From Kangiella aquimarina DSM 16071 (GTDB lineage Bacteria > Pseudomonadota > Gammaproteobacteria > Enterobacterales > Kangiellaceae): a DNA stretch of 64,000 bases. Positions 28,904 to 37,630 of this stretch are shown piece by piece. Position numbers and translations under genes: made by a program. Where the stretch lies: NCBI RefSeq assembly GCF_000374105.1, contig NZ_KB893650.1:1831145-1895144 (forward strand). The letters are read 5' to 3'. The notes under the pieces were generated by a model, which was not told where the DNA came from, made no database searches, and worked only from the letters and a program-made list of their open reading frames with translations. Position 1 is the stretch's first letter. Each line of letters begins with the position of its first letter.

Positions 28904-31900
28904 TTAAGAAGCGGCTAATGCAGCTGCTTCGTCTACGTCCACTGAAACCACGCGAGAAACGCCTGGTTCACTCATAGTAACACCTAATAGATTGTGTGCC
29001 ATTTCCATTGCAATCTTATTGTGTGTAATTGCAATGAACTGAACCTGATCGCTCATCTCTTTCACCAGATTGGCATAGCGACCAACGTTGGCATCATCCA
29101 GCGGTGCATCAACCTCATCCAGCATACAGAAAGGTGCCGGATTCAATCGGAAAATAGAGAACACCAATGAAATTGCGGTCAATGCCTTCTCTCCACCAGA
29201 CAATAGATGAATGGTTGAGTTTCGCTTGCCTGGTGGACGAGCCATCACTGCAACACCTGTATCAAGCAGGTTTTCACCCGTTAACTCAAGATAGGCATGA
29301 CCGCCGCCAAATACTTTTGGGAATAGTTCCTGCACACCCTTATTCACTTTATCGAATGTCTCTTTAAAGCGGGTACGGGTTTCGTGATCAATTTTACGAA
29401 TAGCACTTTCTAAGGTTTCGAGTGCTTCGATAAGATCTTCATGTTGTGCGTCAAGGTAGGTTTTGCGTTCTTCAGCGGCTTTAAACTCTTCGATAGCAGC
29501 TAAGTTAATCGCACCCAGACGCTGAATCTTCCCGGTAATTTCTTCGATCTGATTCAGCCATTGCTGTTCATTAGCTTCTTCTGGCAACTCTTCTAAAATG
29601 GTTTCAACATTAGCTTTGGCATCGGCAAGAATTTCTGACTGAGTATTCTGGCGAGTTTTTGCTTCCTGCCAGTCCATGCGCAATTTTTCCAGACGAGAAC
29701 GAACGCCCTGAGCTTGTTGCTCCGACTCGTGTCGCTGGCGCTCCAGCTTGCGCATTTTGTCATCAATCTCTGACAACTTATTTCGTGCCTGTTTGAGTTC
29801 TTCTTCCACCAGCAAGCGCTTCTCTAACGCCTGCTCAAGCTCAATTTGATAATCTTCAGTAGGATCCTGTTCAGAACTCAGTCGGTTCTCAAGCTCTACT
29901 TTGCGCGACGTCAACTCACCTATTTGTGAATTAACCCGCTCAAATCCAGCACGAGTTGAATTGACTTCTGCTTTAACGGCACTGACTCGAATCGCTAATT
30001 GATGCTGTTCGTCCTTAACTTGACGTGCCTGCTGTCTTTTGGCTTCTAATTGAGCACGCTTCTCTTCACGCTCTGCAGTCATCTTTTCGCGGCGTTCATT
30101 ATCGTCAGCCATACTGTCAACCATCAGCTCAATCTGCTGACGGCTTTTCGCTAGCAACTCTTCGTCGTCCTGAAGCTGCTGCATCACGTCGCGCTGTTCT
30201 TTCTGTAATCGCTCAAGACGATTTTTAGCCTGCTCAAGTTTTGCCTGCTGTGAGCCCACTTTTGCACGAAGCTCGCTATATGTTCTACTGGCTTGAGCGA
30301 GTTGTGACTGCTTCGATTGCCACAACTGTTCCTGTTCGGATAACTGTTCAGCGAGACGCTCTTTGGTTTGTTCGTGCTCAGCAAGCACAGCTTCCTGTTG
30401 CTCAATCTTTTCAATCAGCTCATTAAGTTCGGCTTCACGTTCAAGAATACCAGCGCCCTGTTCCGACTGCTTTGCAACTCTTAGCCAACTTTTACCTAAC
30501 CATAATCCATCTTGAGTAATCACCGACTCATCATCTGCAAGCTGAGCACGAATACTCATCGCCTGCTCTAACGAGTTAGCAACTTTAACCTTGCTTAACT
30601 GACCTGCAAGAGCATCTGCACCTTTGATTTTACTGTGTAAGGTATCGGGGTAACTGCCAGCAGATGAACTATCAGAAATTAAAATCAACTTACCGCTGGC
30701 AAGCTCCGCCAGTGAGCTTGCAAATTCGTAGCTATCGTTTACAACAACGGCTTCAAGATTTTCACCCAATACTGTTTCGGCAGCTAACTCCCAGCCAGAA
30801 TCAACGGAGATATTTTGGGCAAGGCGAGACTTTGCATCCAGACCCTGTTGCTTTAACCAGTTAACAGACTCTTCGCTTTGACCTCCAAGGGCAGCACTTT
30901 GCAATGCTTCCAAAGAAATCTTGCGAGACTCAAGGCCACGCAGATCTTTTCGTGAAATTTCGAGCTTTTGATTATGCTCACGCTGTTGCTGACGAATCTG
31001 ATTGATTTGCTCAACCGCATTAGAGACTTCTTCTTCTAGACGTTCTGACTGTTCTTCAGCCAGGCTTAATTCTTTAGCTATCTCAACCAGATCATTTTCC
31101 ATCGGACTGGATTCTTGCTGATTGATTTCAGCGCGGATATCTTCAAGACGTTTGGTATAGCGTGCAATATGTGACTCAAGATGCTGTATGCGAGTTTTTT
31201 CCACTTCGGTTTTCTGCGCATTGGCGTGAGCCTGCTGGTTGAAGACATCCCAGTCCTGTTGCCACAGGCGCATATCTTCTTCCATATCCTGTAGCTGTTG
31301 TTGCTGCTCTTCAACCTGTTCTGTTTTCAATTCCAGATCTGGTTCAGATTGCAACAACTCAGTCATTAATTCTTCAAGTTTAGATTCATCGAATCGCAAC
31401 TGCTCGCGAAGCTTATCTAATGAACTTTGTACCTGCGCCTTATCTTCCAGTAATTGAGATTTTTGCTGGCGGGCATGCTCGATGGCCTGCTCCAAACGAG
31501 CAATGTCTGCACCTATACCATAGAAGCGCCCCTGCACTTCACTATGTGCATCTGTTAATTCAATGTGCAGCTCGCGTGACTTTTCGATTTCACTGTCGGC
31601 GTGACGTTGATCGGCAATTTTGGCTTCAACTTCCGTTTCCATTTTCTGGATCGCATCATCCAGAGCTTCTATTTTAGTGTTGAAGGTCTGCCAACGAATT
31701 GCCGCTAACTGAGCTTTCAGTTCACGCTCTTCAGCTTTGTATTCTTTATATCGTTCGGCTGAGGTGGCCTGACGCTTAAGGTGAGAGAGCTGTTTACCTA
31801 GCTCTTCTCGTAAATCGGTTAATCGGTCTAAATTATCACGGGTGTGTCGAATGCGATTTTCAGTTTCTTTACGACGTTCTTTATACTTTGAGATACCAGC

Positions 31901-32401
31901 GGCTTCTTCGAGAAAAATTCGTAATTCATGCGGTTTAGATTCGATCAGGCGAGAGATCATGCCCTGCTCGATAATCGCATAACTGCGTGGGCCAAGACCG
32001 GTTCCCAGGAAAATATCGGTGATATCTTTGCGTCGACAGCGAGTACCGTTCAAGAAATAGCTTGATTGAGCTTCGCGGTTAACCATACGCTTAACTGAAA
32101 TTTCGTTATAGTTGGCAAACTCGCCCTGTACCGTTCCGTCAGAATTGTCAAAAACCAGCTCAATACTGGCCTGGCCGACTGGTTTACGCCCCGTTGAGCC
32201 ATTAAAAATGACGTCGGTCATTGCATCACCACGAAGGTTTTTTGCAGATGACTCGCCCATTACCCAACGTACCGCATCAATAAGATTCGACTTACCACAA
32301 CCATTAGGCCCGACAATGGCGGTCAGGTTGCTCGGCAAGGATACCGTGGTTGGATCTACGAATGATTTAAAACCTGCTAATTTAATTTGTTTTAATCGCA
32401 T
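28904..32401 (-). CDS. smc: Chromosome partition protein SMC
   Basis: SMC ATPase of the bacterial condensin complex; it compacts and segregates DNA with ScpA and ScpB. The 1165-residue protein has the Walker A GPNGCGKSN (31-39), long coiled coils interrupted by the hinge domain (about 500-660), and a C-terminal head with the LLSGGEKALTA signature and Walker B MLDEVDAPLDD. Length is normal. Most gammaproteobacteria related to E. coli use MukBEF; finding SMC fits the Oceanospirillales/Pseudomonas side. It is divergent from cysZ with 171 bp between starts. Confidence 0.97.
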   Translation of the reverse strand: MRLKQIKLAGFKSFVDPTTVSLPSNLTAIVGPNGCGKSNLIDAVRWVMGESSAKNLRGDAMTDVIFNGSTGRKPVGQASIELVFDNSDGTVQGEFANYNEISVKRMVNREAQSSYFLNGTRCRRKDITDIFLGTGLGPRSYAIIEQGMISRLIESKPHELRIFLEEAAGISKYKERRKETENRIRHTRDNLDRLTDLREELGKQLSHLKRQATSAERYKEYKAEERELKAQLAAIRWQTFNTKIEALDDAIQKMETEVEAKIADQRHADSEIEKSRELHIELTDAHSEVQGRFYGIGADIARLEQAIEHARQQKSQLLEDKAQVQSSLDKLREQLRFDESKLEELMTELLQSEPDLELKTEQVEEQQQQLQDMEEDMRLWQQDWDVFNQQAHANAQKTEVEKTRIQHLESHIARYTKRLEDIRAEINQQESSPMENDLVEIAKELSLAEEQSERLEEEVSNAVEQINQIRQQQREHNQKLEISRKDLRGLESRKISLEALQSAALGGQSEESVNWLKQQGLDAKSRLAQNISVDSGWELAAETVLGENLEAVVVNDSYEFASSLAELASGKLILISDSSSAGSYPDTLHSKIKGADALAGQLSKVKVANSLEQAMSIRAQLADDESVITQDGLWLGKSWLRVAKQSEQGAGILEREAELNELIEKIEQQEAVLAEHEQTKERLAEQLSEQEQLWQSKQSQLAQASRTYSELRAKVGSQQAKLEQAKNRLERLQKEQRDVMQQLQDDEELLAKSRQQIELMVDSMADDNERREKMTAEREEKRAQLEAKRQQARQVKDEQHQLAIRVSAVKAEVNSTRAGFERVNSQIGELTSRKVELENRLSSEQDPTEDYQIELEQALEKRLLVEEELKQARNKLSEIDDKMRKLERQRHESEQQAQGVRSRLEKLRMDWQEAKTRQNTQSEILADAKANVETILEELPEEANEQQWLNQIEEITGKIQRLGAINLAAIEEFKAAEERKTYLDAQHEDLIEALETLESAIRKIDHETRTRFKETFDKVNKGVQELFPKVFGGGHAYLELTGENLLDTGVAVMARPPGKRNSTIHLLSGGEKALTAISLVFSIFRLNPAPFCMLDEVDAPLDDANVGRYANLVKEMSDQVQFIAITHNKIAMEMAHNLLGVTMSEPGVSRVVSVDVDEAAALAAS

Positions 32402-32572
32402 CTATGTTATTCGTCTATTTTTTAGTCAAAAGCCAACCCAACATTCTGAACGAACTGGCAATATTATTAATTGTATGAAAGGCCCTGTTACATTTGCAGG
32501 GTTATAATCTAAAGCGTTTAAGTGTAAATTATTTTCATCCAATAAGCACATAGTAAACGTAAAAAAATCCAC

Positions 32573-33376
32573 ATGGCTCAAAACACTTTTCATGGCGCGC
32601 ATTATCTCGCCGACGGTTTCCGCATGTTAACCCAAAAAGGCATCAAACGGTATGTCTTGATTCCTTTAGTAATTAATTTAATTTTACTATCTATTGCGTT
32701 GATTTTATTGGTTTCTCAGGTTTCCAGCTGGTCACAATGGGTTGAGCAGACCATATCCAGCTGGGGAGCCTGGGAATGGCTTGGAACAGCTCTGGCCTGG
32801 CTTATGTGGCCGGTAGTCATTCTGGGTGGCATTCTATTCGTTTTCTTCTTCTTTGCGATGCTCGCAAACTGGATTGCAGCTCCTTTCAATGGACTGCTTG
32901 CCGAGGCTGTTGAAAACAAGCTGCATGCCGCAGCAGGCTATGATGAAAAAGTACTCCCAGATCAAGGGTTCTGGGCATTAGTTAAGGATATTCCAAGACT
33001 GTTCGGACGTGAATGGACCAAACTTAAGTACTACATTCCCAGAGCATTAATCTGCCTTCTGATCTTTTTTATCCCACTGATTGGTGCGCTGGCCTTCCCT
33101 ATTTTATGGTTCATTTTTAACGCCTGGATGATGTCAGTTCAGTATGTGGATTATCCGATGGATAACCATAAGGTTCCGTTTCAGGAGATGCTCAAGGCTT
33201 TACAGCAGAGACGTGGTGGTACATTTGGTTTTGGCGCCATGGTGATGCTGATGACGATGATTCCATTCATCAACTTGCTGGTTATGCCAGCTGCAGTCTG
33301 TGGAGCAACGAAAATGTGGTATGAGCATTACAGAAAAGACATGCTGGGAAGCCAGACAGTAAAACAAAATCAATAA
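32573..33376 (+). CDS. cysZ: Sulfate transporter CysZ
   Basis: Inner-membrane sulfate permease feeding cysteine synthesis. The 267-residue protein has four hydrophobic stretches and segments strongly like E. coli CysZ: FFFAMLANWIAAPFNGLLAE, KDIPRLFGREW, and PMDNHKVPF. The motif PAAVCGATKMW at the C-terminus is also shared. In E. coli cysZ neighbours zipA and ligA; here smc-zipA-ligA are divergent from it, so the local context is conserved. Confidence 0.95.
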   Translation: MAQNTFHGAHYLADGFRMLTQKGIKRYVLIPLVINLILLSIALILLVSQVSSWSQWVEQTISSWGAWEWLGTALAWLMWPVVILGGILFVFFFFAMLANWIAAPFNGLLAEAVENKLHAAAGYDEKVLPDQGFWALVKDIPRLFGREWTKLKYYIPRALICLLIFFIPLIGALAFPILWFIFNAWMMSVQYVDYPMDNHKVPFQEMLKALQQRRGGTFGFGAMVMLMTMIPFINLLVMPAAVCGATKMWYEHYRKDMLGSQTVKQNQ

Positions 33377-33403
33377 AAAAACGCGCCACGAAAGTGGCGC
33401 GTT
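33373..33403 (-). terminator. Terminator of the collagen-like gene
   Basis: AAACGCGCCAC pairs with GTGGCGCGTTT across a GAAA loop (33379-33403). Read on the minus strand the stem is followed by TTTTTTTATTG, a good T-tract, so it mainly serves the minus-strand gene that ends at 33451. Coming from cysZ it has only a short T-run, so it may be weaker in that direction. Confidence 0.85.
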
Positions 33404-33411
33404 TGCGGGTT

Positions 33412-33433
33412 AAGTGGCTAGGAGACGCCACTT
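33412..33433. repeat. Second hairpin in the cysZ-collagen gap
   Basis: AAGTGGC pairs with GCCACTT across an eight-base loop, and each arm is next to a GGGTTAAG-like string. The stem lies between the collagen-like gene stop and its T-tract terminator and may stabilise the mRNA 3' end. Confidence 0.5.
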
Positions 33434-33450
33434 GGGGGTTAAGAGACAGA

Positions 33451-35667
33451 TTATTGAGGTTGTGTCTCAATCAGTAAGCATGCAGTAGCTCCCACAAAAC
33501 TACCTTGACCATCATCAGTTTTGATGAAGATACTCAAGCTGTCAAAGTCGCTCAGTACTCCAGCAGCTATGCCACTACATACGGTTCTATCCTCTGTTGG
33601 ATCGCTTGGTACTAAGTCACAGCTACCTAGCGGTTGTCCAAATTGAGTAGGACCATCATGGTATACCCAAGCTTTACCAGAACGTGCGGTGTTACCCTGA
33701 GCAGCTTTTACTACGAACTGCTGAACAATTGCACCTTCAAGGAAAGGTACGACTACCCCTACTTCAACGTGATGTCCGCCCTGTTGGCCTAACCCCATGT
33801 ATTTACCTTGCGAACCAATAGTTTGATCGGTTGCGAAGCATAGTAGGTTCGAACCACCACCAGCTGGGCCTGTTTCACCCTGTGGACCTTGAGGACCCAT
33901 TGGGCCTGTGGCACCTGTATCACCCGTATCACCTTTTTCACCCTGTGGACCTTGGGGACCCATTGGGCCTGATGGACCTTGCGGGCCTGTGGCACCAGTT
34001 TCACCCTGAGGACCTGCTGGGCCTTGTGGACCAGTGGCTCCGGTATCGCCTGTGTCACCTTTTGGACCTTGTGGGCCTGTTGCACCAGTTTCACCCTGAG
34101 GACCTGCTGGACCTTGTGGGCCTGTTGCACCAGTTTCACCCTGAGGACCTGCTGGGCCTTGTGGGCCAGTGGCTCCGGTATCGCCTGTGTCACCTTTTGG
34201 ACCTTGTGGGCCTGTTGCACCAGTTTCACCCTGAGGACCTGCTGGACCTTGTGGGCCTGTTGCACCAGTTTCACCCTGAGGACCTGCTGGGCCTTGTGGG
34301 CCTGTTGCACCAGTTTCACCCTGAGGACCTGCTGGACCTTGTGGACCAGTAGCACCAGTTTCACCCTGAGGACCTGCTGGACCTTGTGGACCAGTGGCAC
34401 CAGTTTCACCCTGAGGACCTGCTGGACCTTGTGGGCCTGTTGCACCAGTTTCACCCTGAGGACCTGCTGGACCTTGTGGACCAGTGGCACCAGTATCACC
34501 TGTGTCGCCTTTAGGACCTTGTGGGCCTGTTGCTCCAGTTTCACCCTGAGGACCTGCTGGACCTTGTGGGCCTGTTGCTCCAGTTTCACCCTGAGGACCT
34601 GCTGGACCGGTGTCACCCTGAGGACCTGCTGGACCGGTGTCACCCTGAGGACCTGCTGGACCGGTATCACCCTGAGGACCTGCTGGACCAGTTTCACCTT
34701 GAGGACCTGCTGGACCAGTTTCACCTTGAGGGCCTGCTGGACCAGTTTCACCTTGAGGACCTGCTGGACCGGTATCACCTTGAGGACCTGCTGGGCCAGT
34801 TTCACCTTGAGGACCTGCTGGACCGGTATCACCTTGAGGACCTGCTGGGCCTGTATCACCAGGATCGCCTTTTTCACCCTGAGGACCTGCTGGGCCGACA
34901 CCACCCAAAGTTAAATCATAAAGATCTATTTGCTGGCTGGGGCCACCGGCCTCACCAACAAAGTCAACCAATACAAAACTACCAAATACATCACCTATAA
35001 ATAAGGGCTGAGAGCATGAAGTATGCAATCCAATCGACTGGCTTAAACCGCCTTCGCTAAAATTAACATTCAGTTCATTCCCCCACTTATTTCCTGCAGC
35101 AGTGAAGACAACATCTTCACCAGGATAAATCATGGTTGGATAACTCCATTTTTCAGAGTCTCTTCCTGAGACACTGACAGAAGTCGCACCAATTGCACCA
35201 GTCATATCTCCTGAGCAGGTACCGCCCTGGGCGTTATAACCGTTACAGTCTGATGGGATGTAATTGAATGTAAGCGAGCTTGGTTTTTCACCACAGACAT
35301 CAATCCCACCTTCGACAACTATCTTTAAGAGATAATCACCAGATGGAACCGCTGGTGAGCCGTTATTGACATAAGGTAAGTCCACTACCAGACATTGAAA
35401 ATCGGTCGGGTCAAGGGGTGGAGCAGGATTAAATGCCATAGCATCACATGCTGACTGATCTGCACTGATAACCAGTGGACTAGCATGGGTACCAAAATAC
35501 ACCTGTGGGTCATCAAAGCCAGTTCCCCAAATTACCAAATTGCTTGGAGCTTCATAGGGATAAGGTTGCACCTCATGAATTTTCGGTGCGGCAAAAGTTA
35601 GTTGAGCTGACACTAGTAACCCTAGACCCACTAAGGGTGTACTTAATGCCTTAAGATTAGTGTTCAT
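33451..35667 (-). CDS. Secreted collagen-like repeat protein with N-terminal IPT/TIG-like domain
   Basis: The 738-residue product starts [20 protein letters not shown] with a signal peptide ending TFAAP. An immunoglobulin-like IPT/TIG domain follows ([22 protein letters not shown], about residues 27-120), then a Cys-containing beta-rich region. About 343 residues of uninterrupted Gly-X-Y then precede a 135-residue C-terminal globular domain with four Cys. It has no LPXTG or hydrophobic C-terminal anchor. The ORF is open 80 codons further upstream, but the ATG at 35665-35667 has an excellent GGAGGG site. Likely an extracellular fibrous protein for surface or biofilm use; the collagen stretch may form a triple helix. 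Confidence 0.88.
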   Translation of the reverse strand: MNTNLKALSTPLVGLGLLVSAQLTFAAPKIHEVQPYPYEAPSNLVIWGTGFDDPQVYFGTHASPLVISADQSACDAMAFNPAPPLDPTDFQCLVVDLPYVNNGSPAVPSGDYLLKIVVEGGIDVCGEKPSSLTFNYIPSDCNGYNAQGGTCSGDMTGAIGATSVSVSGRDSEKWSYPTMIYPGEDVVFTAAGNKWGNELNVNFSEGGLSQSIGLHTSCSQPLFIGDVFGSFVLVDFVGEAGGPSQQIDLYDLTLGGVGPAGPQGEKGDPGDTGPAGPQGDTGPAGPQGETGPAGPQGDTGPAGPQGETGPAGPQGETGPAGPQGETGPAGPQGDTGPAGPQGDTGPAGPQGDTGPAGPQGETGATGPQGPAGPQGETGATGPQGPKGDTGDTGATGPQGPAGPQGETGATGPQGPAGPQGETGATGPQGPAGPQGETGATGPQGPAGPQGETGATGPQGPAGPQGETGATGPQGPAGPQGETGATGPQGPKGDTGDTGATGPQGPAGPQGETGATGPQGPAGPQGETGATGPQGPKGDTGDTGATGPQGPAGPQGETGATGPQGPSGPMGPQGPQGEKGDTGDTGATGPMGPQGPQGETGPAGGGSNLLCFATDQTIGSQGKYMGLGQQGGHHVEVGVVVPFLEGAIVQQFVVKAAQGNTARSGKAWVYHDGPTQFGQPLGSCDLVPSDPTEDRTVCSGIAAGVLSDFDSLSIFIKTDDGQGSFVGATACLLIETQPQ
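33868..34896 (-). repeat. Tandem DNA repeats encoding the collagen-like region
   Basis: The proximal part has ten 27-bp units encoding GPAGPQG(E/D)T. The rest is mostly 45-bp units encoding [15 protein letters not shown], broken by a few [12 protein letters not shown] inserts. Units are nearly identical at DNA level (for example ACCAGTTTCACCCTGAGG recurs many times), so slippage and length variation are expected. Both opposite-strand and shifted frames stay open through it because of the repeat. Confidence 0.95.
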
Positions 35668-35727
35668 GAATTTTCCCTCCATTGAACATCCATTGTTAAA
35701 TAACCTCCCAAAACCCGACTGATTGTG

Positions 35728-35741
35728 ATGCAAGCGCGCAT
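35728..35741 (-). promoter_or_regulatory. Palindrome identical to the pgaA operator candidate
   Basis: ATGCGCGCTTGCAT on the minus strand, 60 bp upstream of the collagen-like gene start. It is embedded in a larger inverted repeat (ACTGAT..TGATGC/GCATCA..ATCAGT). A CTTAAAA(A/C)TA block and a GTCCAC block occur upstream of both copies (pgaA and here), though at different spacings. The promoter itself is not clear here. Confidence 0.45.
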
Positions 35742-35990
35742 CAATCAGTAGTTTTAAGAACTCAGTGGACCCAAAGTTAATAAAGCGTCTTTGTTTACCA
35801 AGAATTGAATTACTTGAAAGTATTAAAGGCGTTGTTACAAATTTAGGACTCTGAAATGAAATATATTTGGAACAGACAAAGCTGTCGAATGTCCGAAATT
35901 GATACATTTCAAAGTGATTAAGAAGCTACTAATGTTAAAAAACCTGACCCTTATAAACGATTCTTTACAGTGCTCATTTAGGCTGTATGT

Positions 35991-36030
35991 TTGATGCCTC
36001 TTTAATCCGCACTACAATGCAAATACGCAT
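35991..36030 (+). promoter_or_regulatory. Promoter with overlapping palindrome upstream of REC-REC-GGDEF gene
   Basis: -35 TTGATG (35991-35996), 16-bp spacer, -10 TACAAT (36013-36018), overlapped by ATGCAAATACGCAT (36017-36030). Hexamers, spacing and palindrome position match the pgaA promoter; the palindrome shares 11 of 14 bases with the pgaA one when read in reverse complement. Confidence 0.5.
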
Positions 36031-36325
36031 TAAGATCTTGTTTTTATGCTTATTTTTGGGAACGGTTACAATCCCAGAAAAGGATTATTGCTATCAAAGG
36101 AAGTAGTCAGGAATGGATCTGATGGTTTGATATTGTCGGATATCAATACAGTGAAATAGATCAAATTTTGAGAATTAACCCAGCAAATTTTACATTTAGT
36201 TTTTAACCCCGCACAGAAAACCTTTTAGAGTGTAATTAGGAGCATGAAAGCTGAGGGTTAAGAATCTGTGCATTTAAGGATCAGCTCCTATACAATCTCG
36301 ATATTGGAATAAAGATACTAATACT

Positions 36326-37600
36326 TTGAAAAACATACTCGTTGTAGACGACAGTAAATTTTTCTGCGCATTGATCGAAAAGAAAATCACAGAAAGCCTG
36401 GATTACCAGGTTATGTCTGTTGGTACCTATGCGAGTGCAGAAGCTTTACTGGATGTCCTGGATATTGAACAGATTGATGCCTGCCTGGTAGATTTTCGGT
36501 TGCCAGATGCTCCTGAAGGTGAAATTGTTCAGCTCTTGGCCAAAAAGCGCATCCCTACCATTGTGTTAATCAGCGACATCACCGCCGAAATTCGTAACTA
36601 TATCTGGAAGTTCAGAATCGTTGACTATGTTATCAAGAGTGATAACTACGTTACTGAATACATCATAGAAACGCTACAACGACTGCAAATCAACCCGAGC
36701 ATCAAGATTGCTCTCGCTGATGACTCAAAAACCAGTCTAAGGATTATGAGCACTCTGCTCAGTGTGCACAAATACCAAACATTACAATTTAACGACCCTC
36801 TGGTACTGATCGAACATCTAAAGCAACATAGAGACATTAAGCTGGTGATTACCGATTACGACATGCCAGCAATGAATGGCTATGACCTCACAAAAAACAT
36901 TCGCCGTTTATACAGTAAACAGGAACTGGCTATTATTGGCATGTCAGCTCGTGACGATGTATTAATGTCAGCCAACTTCCTAAAGTATGGCGCCGATGAC
37001 TTCATCATTAAACAGTCATTTTTAGCTGAGGAATTTTATTTGCGGGTTGCTGTAAATACCAGCCGCGTTATTGAATACGAAAAATTGACAACAGCAGCGA
37101 CCAAAGATTATCTCACTGGGCTCAATAACCGACGCCACTTCTATGAGCTGGTTGAAGTCATGCACAGTTCTGCTTTCCGTCATTCAACACCTGTTGCCTG
37201 CGCTCTGGTCGATATTGATCACTTCAAACAAGTGAACGATACCTACGGTCACCAGGTTGGTGATGCCGTGTTAACCAAGATTGCGCAGATTTTACAAAGC
37301 TCAGTCCGCAAGTCAGATGTTGTAGCCCGTTTCGGTGGTGAAGAGTTTTGTATGTATATGGTTGGTATTAACCGCGAAAACTCAGAAATATTCTTCGATA
37401 AGCTTTTAAAGCGTATTGAAGGAACGGTCATCGATGTGGATGGTCTAGAAATTAGTGTAACGGTCAGTATCGGTGTCAATATCAATCATCACCATGTTTT
37501 GGATAGCATGATAGAAATTGCTGATAAGTGTCTATACGATGCTAAGGAAACCGGTCGAAATAAAGTGGTCATTACTCCAGAGGAGCCCGGCAAATCCTGA
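36326..37600 (+). CDS. PleD-like response regulator diguanylate cyclase (REC-REC-GGDEF)
   Basis: Makes c-di-GMP from two GTP. The 424-residue protein has two receiver domains, each with the acidic pair, a phospho-acceptor Asp (D56 in VDFRLPD; D177 in TDYDMPAMNG) and a conserved Lys, then a GGDEF domain. The GGEEF active site is at 337-341 and an inhibitory RxxD site (RKSD, 328-331) lies five residues before it. Both receivers look able to be phosphorylated, whereas in PleD one is an adaptor. The start is TTG (36326) with a weak ribosome site. No kinase is adjacent. Convergent with hrpA. Confidence 0.92.
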   Translation: MKNILVVDDSKFFCALIEKKITESLDYQVMSVGTYASAEALLDVLDIEQIDACLVDFRLPDAPEGEIVQLLAKKRIPTIVLISDITAEIRNYIWKFRIVDYVIKSDNYVTEYIIETLQRLQINPSIKIALADDSKTSLRIMSTLLSVHKYQTLQFNDPLVLIEHLKQHRDIKLVITDYDMPAMNGYDLTKNIRRLYSKQELAIIGMSARDDVLMSANFLKYGADDFIIKQSFLAEEFYLRVAVNTSRVIEYEKLTTAATKDYLTGLNNRRHFYELVEVMHSSAFRHSTPVACALVDIDHFKQVNDTYGHQVGDAVLTKIAQILQSSVRKSDVVARFGGEEFCMYMVGINRENSEIFFDKLLKRIEGTVIDVDGLEISVTVSIGVNINHHHVLDSMIEIADKCLYDAKETGRNKVVITPEEPGKS

Positions 37601-37630
37601 TCCGAAACTAGCTACAACGAGTCATTAACC

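Larger units (their letters stand above)
35668..36325. other. 658-bp divergent gap with two candidate promoters
   Basis: No gene is seen. The left part holds the palindrome at 35728-35741 for the collagen-like gene. The middle holds a promoter with an overlapping palindrome (35991-36030) pointing at the REC-REC-GGDEF gene, which implies a leader of about 300 nt. The rest is AT-rich; a GCACAG/CTGTGC pair at 36211-36271 is the only further structure noted. Confidence 0.5.

Noticed and set aside
33868-34896. CRISPR-like tandem repeats
   Set aside because: No unique spacers separate the repeats; they are in-frame coding units of Gly-X-Y.
33789-34914. Long ORFs in other frames and on the plus strand through the collagen region
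   Set aside because: They arise because the 27/45-bp repeats keep all frames open; their products are low-complexity and the minus-strand collagen frame has the signal peptide, ribosome site and ordered domains.
35668-35907. 80-codon N-terminal extension of the collagen-like gene
   Set aside because: No signal peptide and no family sense; the ATG at 35667 has a strong GGAGGG site and starts a signal peptide.
36205-36275. Possible c-di-GMP (GEMM) riboswitch before the REC-REC-GGDEF gene
   Set aside because: GCACAG...CTGTGC and GCATGAAAGC are only superficially similar; the conserved GACGCAAAGCC core and the second stem were not found.
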